The notes beneath the pieces are model-generated. The model searched no databases and was not told the DNA's origin. It was given only the letters and a program-made list of their open reading frames with translations. Below are positions 6,414 to 7,211 of a stretch of 7,211 bases of DNA, piece by piece. The position numbers were made by a program, and so were the translations under genes. This DNA comes from Candidatus Woesebacteria bacterium UBA925 (GTDB lineage Bacteria > Patescibacteriota > Microgenomatia > UBA8517): contig DBDT01000064.1 in NCBI GenBank assembly GCA_002293705.1, positions 1-7,211 on the forward strand, read 5' to 3'. The first letter of the stretch is position 1, and every line of letters begins with the position of its first letter.

Positions 6414-6791
6414 ATGGAATCGCAAAATAAATATCTTGAAAAAGCATTGTCACTTCCCCCGTTTTCAAAAGAGAAGCTCTATTGTGAACCACTTGAACAT
6501 GCAGTACTTCTTGCTCTAGAAGACTTTTTCAATTTACAAGCAATCACGCTTCCCAAACTCATAGAAATTGGAAACGACTTATTTGAAATGCGCTACTTCA
6601 CACAGCACCTGCTTCAAGAGAATGTTGAGTTATTCAAGATTGGAGATTACTTTGCCTTCCTAAAGAACAACAGTATTGCTAGGGGAGCTGAAAGTAAGTT
6701 AGAACTCACCACTGAAGTAATTAATCATCTAAGATCGTTCCTATACTTACACCAAGCAGAGATACATAAAATAAATAGCTATTGGGAATAA
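6414..6791 (+). CDS. Small helical protein of unknown function (125 aa)
   Basis: I do not recognise the family. The 125-residue frame has ordinary coding composition and a sequence dominated by amphipathic helices: LEHAVLLALEDFFN (27-40), LPKLIEIGNDLFEMRYFTQHLL (about 46-67), a shorter one around 72-82, and a C-terminal helix (TTEVINHLRSFLYLHQAEIHKI, about 99-120). No membrane segment or signal peptide is seen, and there is one cysteine near residue 24. An all-helical bundle is likely. An in-frame stop (TGA, 6399-6401) lies just upstream, so ATG 6414 is the only reasonable start; translation would be leaderless or weakly initiated. A helical regulator or toxin/antitoxin-type partner is possible, but nothing in the sequence shows it. 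Confidence 0.72.
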   Translation: MESQNKYLEKALSLPPFSKEKLYCEPLEHAVLLALEDFFNLQAITLPKLIEIGNDLFEMRYFTQHLLQENVELFKIGDYFAFLKNNSIARGAESKLELTTEVINHLRSFLYLHQAEIHKINSYWE

Positions 6792-6916
6792 GGTTATCCT
6801 GTCTTACCATCTTAAGAGGAATGATAGGGGCTCGTTTCTTACTAGACATCACCAAAGTTGCTCCATGTGTTTTGGTTGCAGTTTATGATTCTTGTTTATA
6901 GTTATTTGATTCATTG

Positions 6917-6925
6917 TGTTAAAAT
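6917..6925 (+). promoter_or_regulatory. Possible extended -10 (TGTTAAAAT)
   Basis: TG-T-TAAAAT matches the -10 at 5 of 6 positions with the TGn extension, in a very AT-rich context where such matches occur by chance. No -35 is evident. If used, transcription would start near 6932 and run into the hairpin at 6996-7029. Confidence 0.25.
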
Positions 6926-6995
6926 AAATTGTTACTGATATTTTAATGAATGTTAGTAGCGCGATCCACGTATTTGTAGTCCAAACATGAACCAG

Positions 6996-7029
6996 AATAC
7001 TTGCAGAGATTCAAAGCTCTGCAAGTATT
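6996..7029 (+). terminator. Perfect 13-bp hairpin, possible terminator
   Basis: AATACTTGCAGAG (6996-7008) pairs perfectly with CTCTGCAAGTATT (7017-7029) around an 8-base loop. On the plus strand the stem runs into TATTT-ATTA, a weak T-rich tail; on the minus strand no T-run follows. It could end a short plus-strand transcript or the 125-aa gene's message, 205 bases after its stop. Confidence 0.5.
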
Positions 7030-7064
7030 TATTACAACCCACTGCCCAAATATTACCCTGTAGG

Positions 7065-7092
7065 TTGACAATGCTAGCTATTGTGATATAAT
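7065..7092 (+). promoter_or_regulatory. Near-perfect sigma-70 promoter with extended -10
   Basis: A perfect -35 TTGACA (7065-7070), a 16-base spacer and a perfect -10 TATAAT (7087-7092) preceded by TGA (TGATATAAT). Transcription should start near 7099 and run off the contig. About 90 genomic bases follow with no clear start codon and SD. Such strength suits a stable-RNA operon or other highly expressed gene, but the target is missing. Confidence 0.8.
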
Positions 7093-7192
7093 ACTTTTGC
7101 AGGTGTGAATGTATACATCTGTTTAAAGTTTAGTTTGTAGAATTTTAGTTTAGGTAAAGATACTCCATTTAGCCCGGCTCATGTTATTAAGT

Positions 7193-7211
7193 CTGTCTCT
7201 TATACACATCT
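7193..7211. other. Nextera/Tn5 mosaic-end adapter left in the assembly
   Basis: The last 19 bases, CTGTCTCTTATACACATCT, are the exact reverse complement of the 19-bp Tn5 mosaic end AGATGTGTATAAGAGACAG used in tagmentation libraries, and they stop exactly at the contig end. This is untrimmed library adapter, not genome; genomic sequence ends at 7192. Confidence 0.97.

Larger units (their letters stand above)
6792..7192. other. Gene-poor region before the contig end
   Basis: No open frame of useful length is present on either strand, and I find no tRNA or CRISPR pattern. The stretch is AT-rich and holds a possible extended -10 (6917-6925), a 13-bp perfect hairpin (6996-7029), a strong promoter (7065-7092) and a 10-bp palindrome ATGTATACAT (7109-7118). 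It looks like regulatory or noncoding-RNA sequence upstream of a gene lost at the contig break. Confidence 0.55.

Noticed and set aside
6337..6519. GTG-started 60-codon frame overlapping the stop of the 98-aa gene
   Set aside because: It has no SD, runs through the hairpin, overlaps the better 125-aa frame by over 100 bases and has an unlikely composition.
1..7192. Alternative genetic code with TGA read as glycine
   Set aside because: TGA ends the ThiF-like and 98-aa genes at sensible places, and no in-frame TGA interrupts a conserved domain.
1..7192. CRISPR array, tRNA or rRNA gene
   Set aside because: I saw no regularly spaced repeats, no tRNA T-arm/acceptor pattern and no conserved rRNA segment on reading both strands.
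7193..7211. A genuine Tn5-like transposon end
   Set aside because: The exact synthetic 19-bp mosaic end at the very edge of the contig, with no transposase or target duplication, is library adapter.

Overview
The window looks like the end of a metagenome-assembled contig from an uncultured bacterium, most likely Patescibacteria (Candidate Phyla Radiation). This rests on the AT-rich composition, the compact overlapping genes, the type IV pilin with its 'NPGRQFAQARDANRKAHLNAIVNAVYQF' style helix (residues 35-62, quoted here only as a pattern), and the ComP-like multi-pass histidine kinase. TGA is used as a normal stop (for example the stops at 3153-3155 and 6338-6340), so the recoded Gracilibacteria/Absconditabacteria are unlikely. 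The phylum call is inference.

Layout. Positions 1-2005 (minus) hold a polytopic sensor histidine kinase whose last residues lie beyond the window start. Back to back with it, 2028-3155 (plus) encodes a ThiF/E1-like adenylating enzyme. Its 3' end overlaps by 27 bases the 3' end of a convergent two-gene minus-strand operon: a LuxI/FeeM-like N-acyltransferase-fold protein (5088-4156), then an Acg-like nitroreductase-fold protein (4178-3129) that starts inside the end of the acyltransferase gene. The ThiF and nitroreductase proteins resemble the two halves of the mycobacterial Rv1355c (MoeY) fusion. Upstream of the operon lie a strong terminator (5124-5152) and a type IV pilin-like gene (5650-5162). 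The right third is sparse. It holds two small orphan genes (98 and 125 aa, plus strand), a 14-bp hairpin between them, a possible small-RNA locus, and a near-perfect sigma-70 promoter near the end. The last 19 bases are a Tn5/Nextera mosaic-end adapter and are not genomic.

How it may work together. An adenylating enzyme, a flavin nitroreductase-like enzyme and a LuxI/FeeM-fold acyltransferase are a plausible small-molecule or signal-forming set. A membrane sensor kinase is divergently paired with them through one shared -10 region. A produce-and-sense circuit is a hypothesis; the sequence does not show a substrate or product.

A second theme is promoter architecture. Five sites carry an extended -10 of the form TGATAYNNT. 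At four gene starts a -10-like hexamer lies 6-7 bases before the ATG, which would give leaderless mRNAs. Only the pilin and the 98-aa gene show Shine-Dalgarno sequences.
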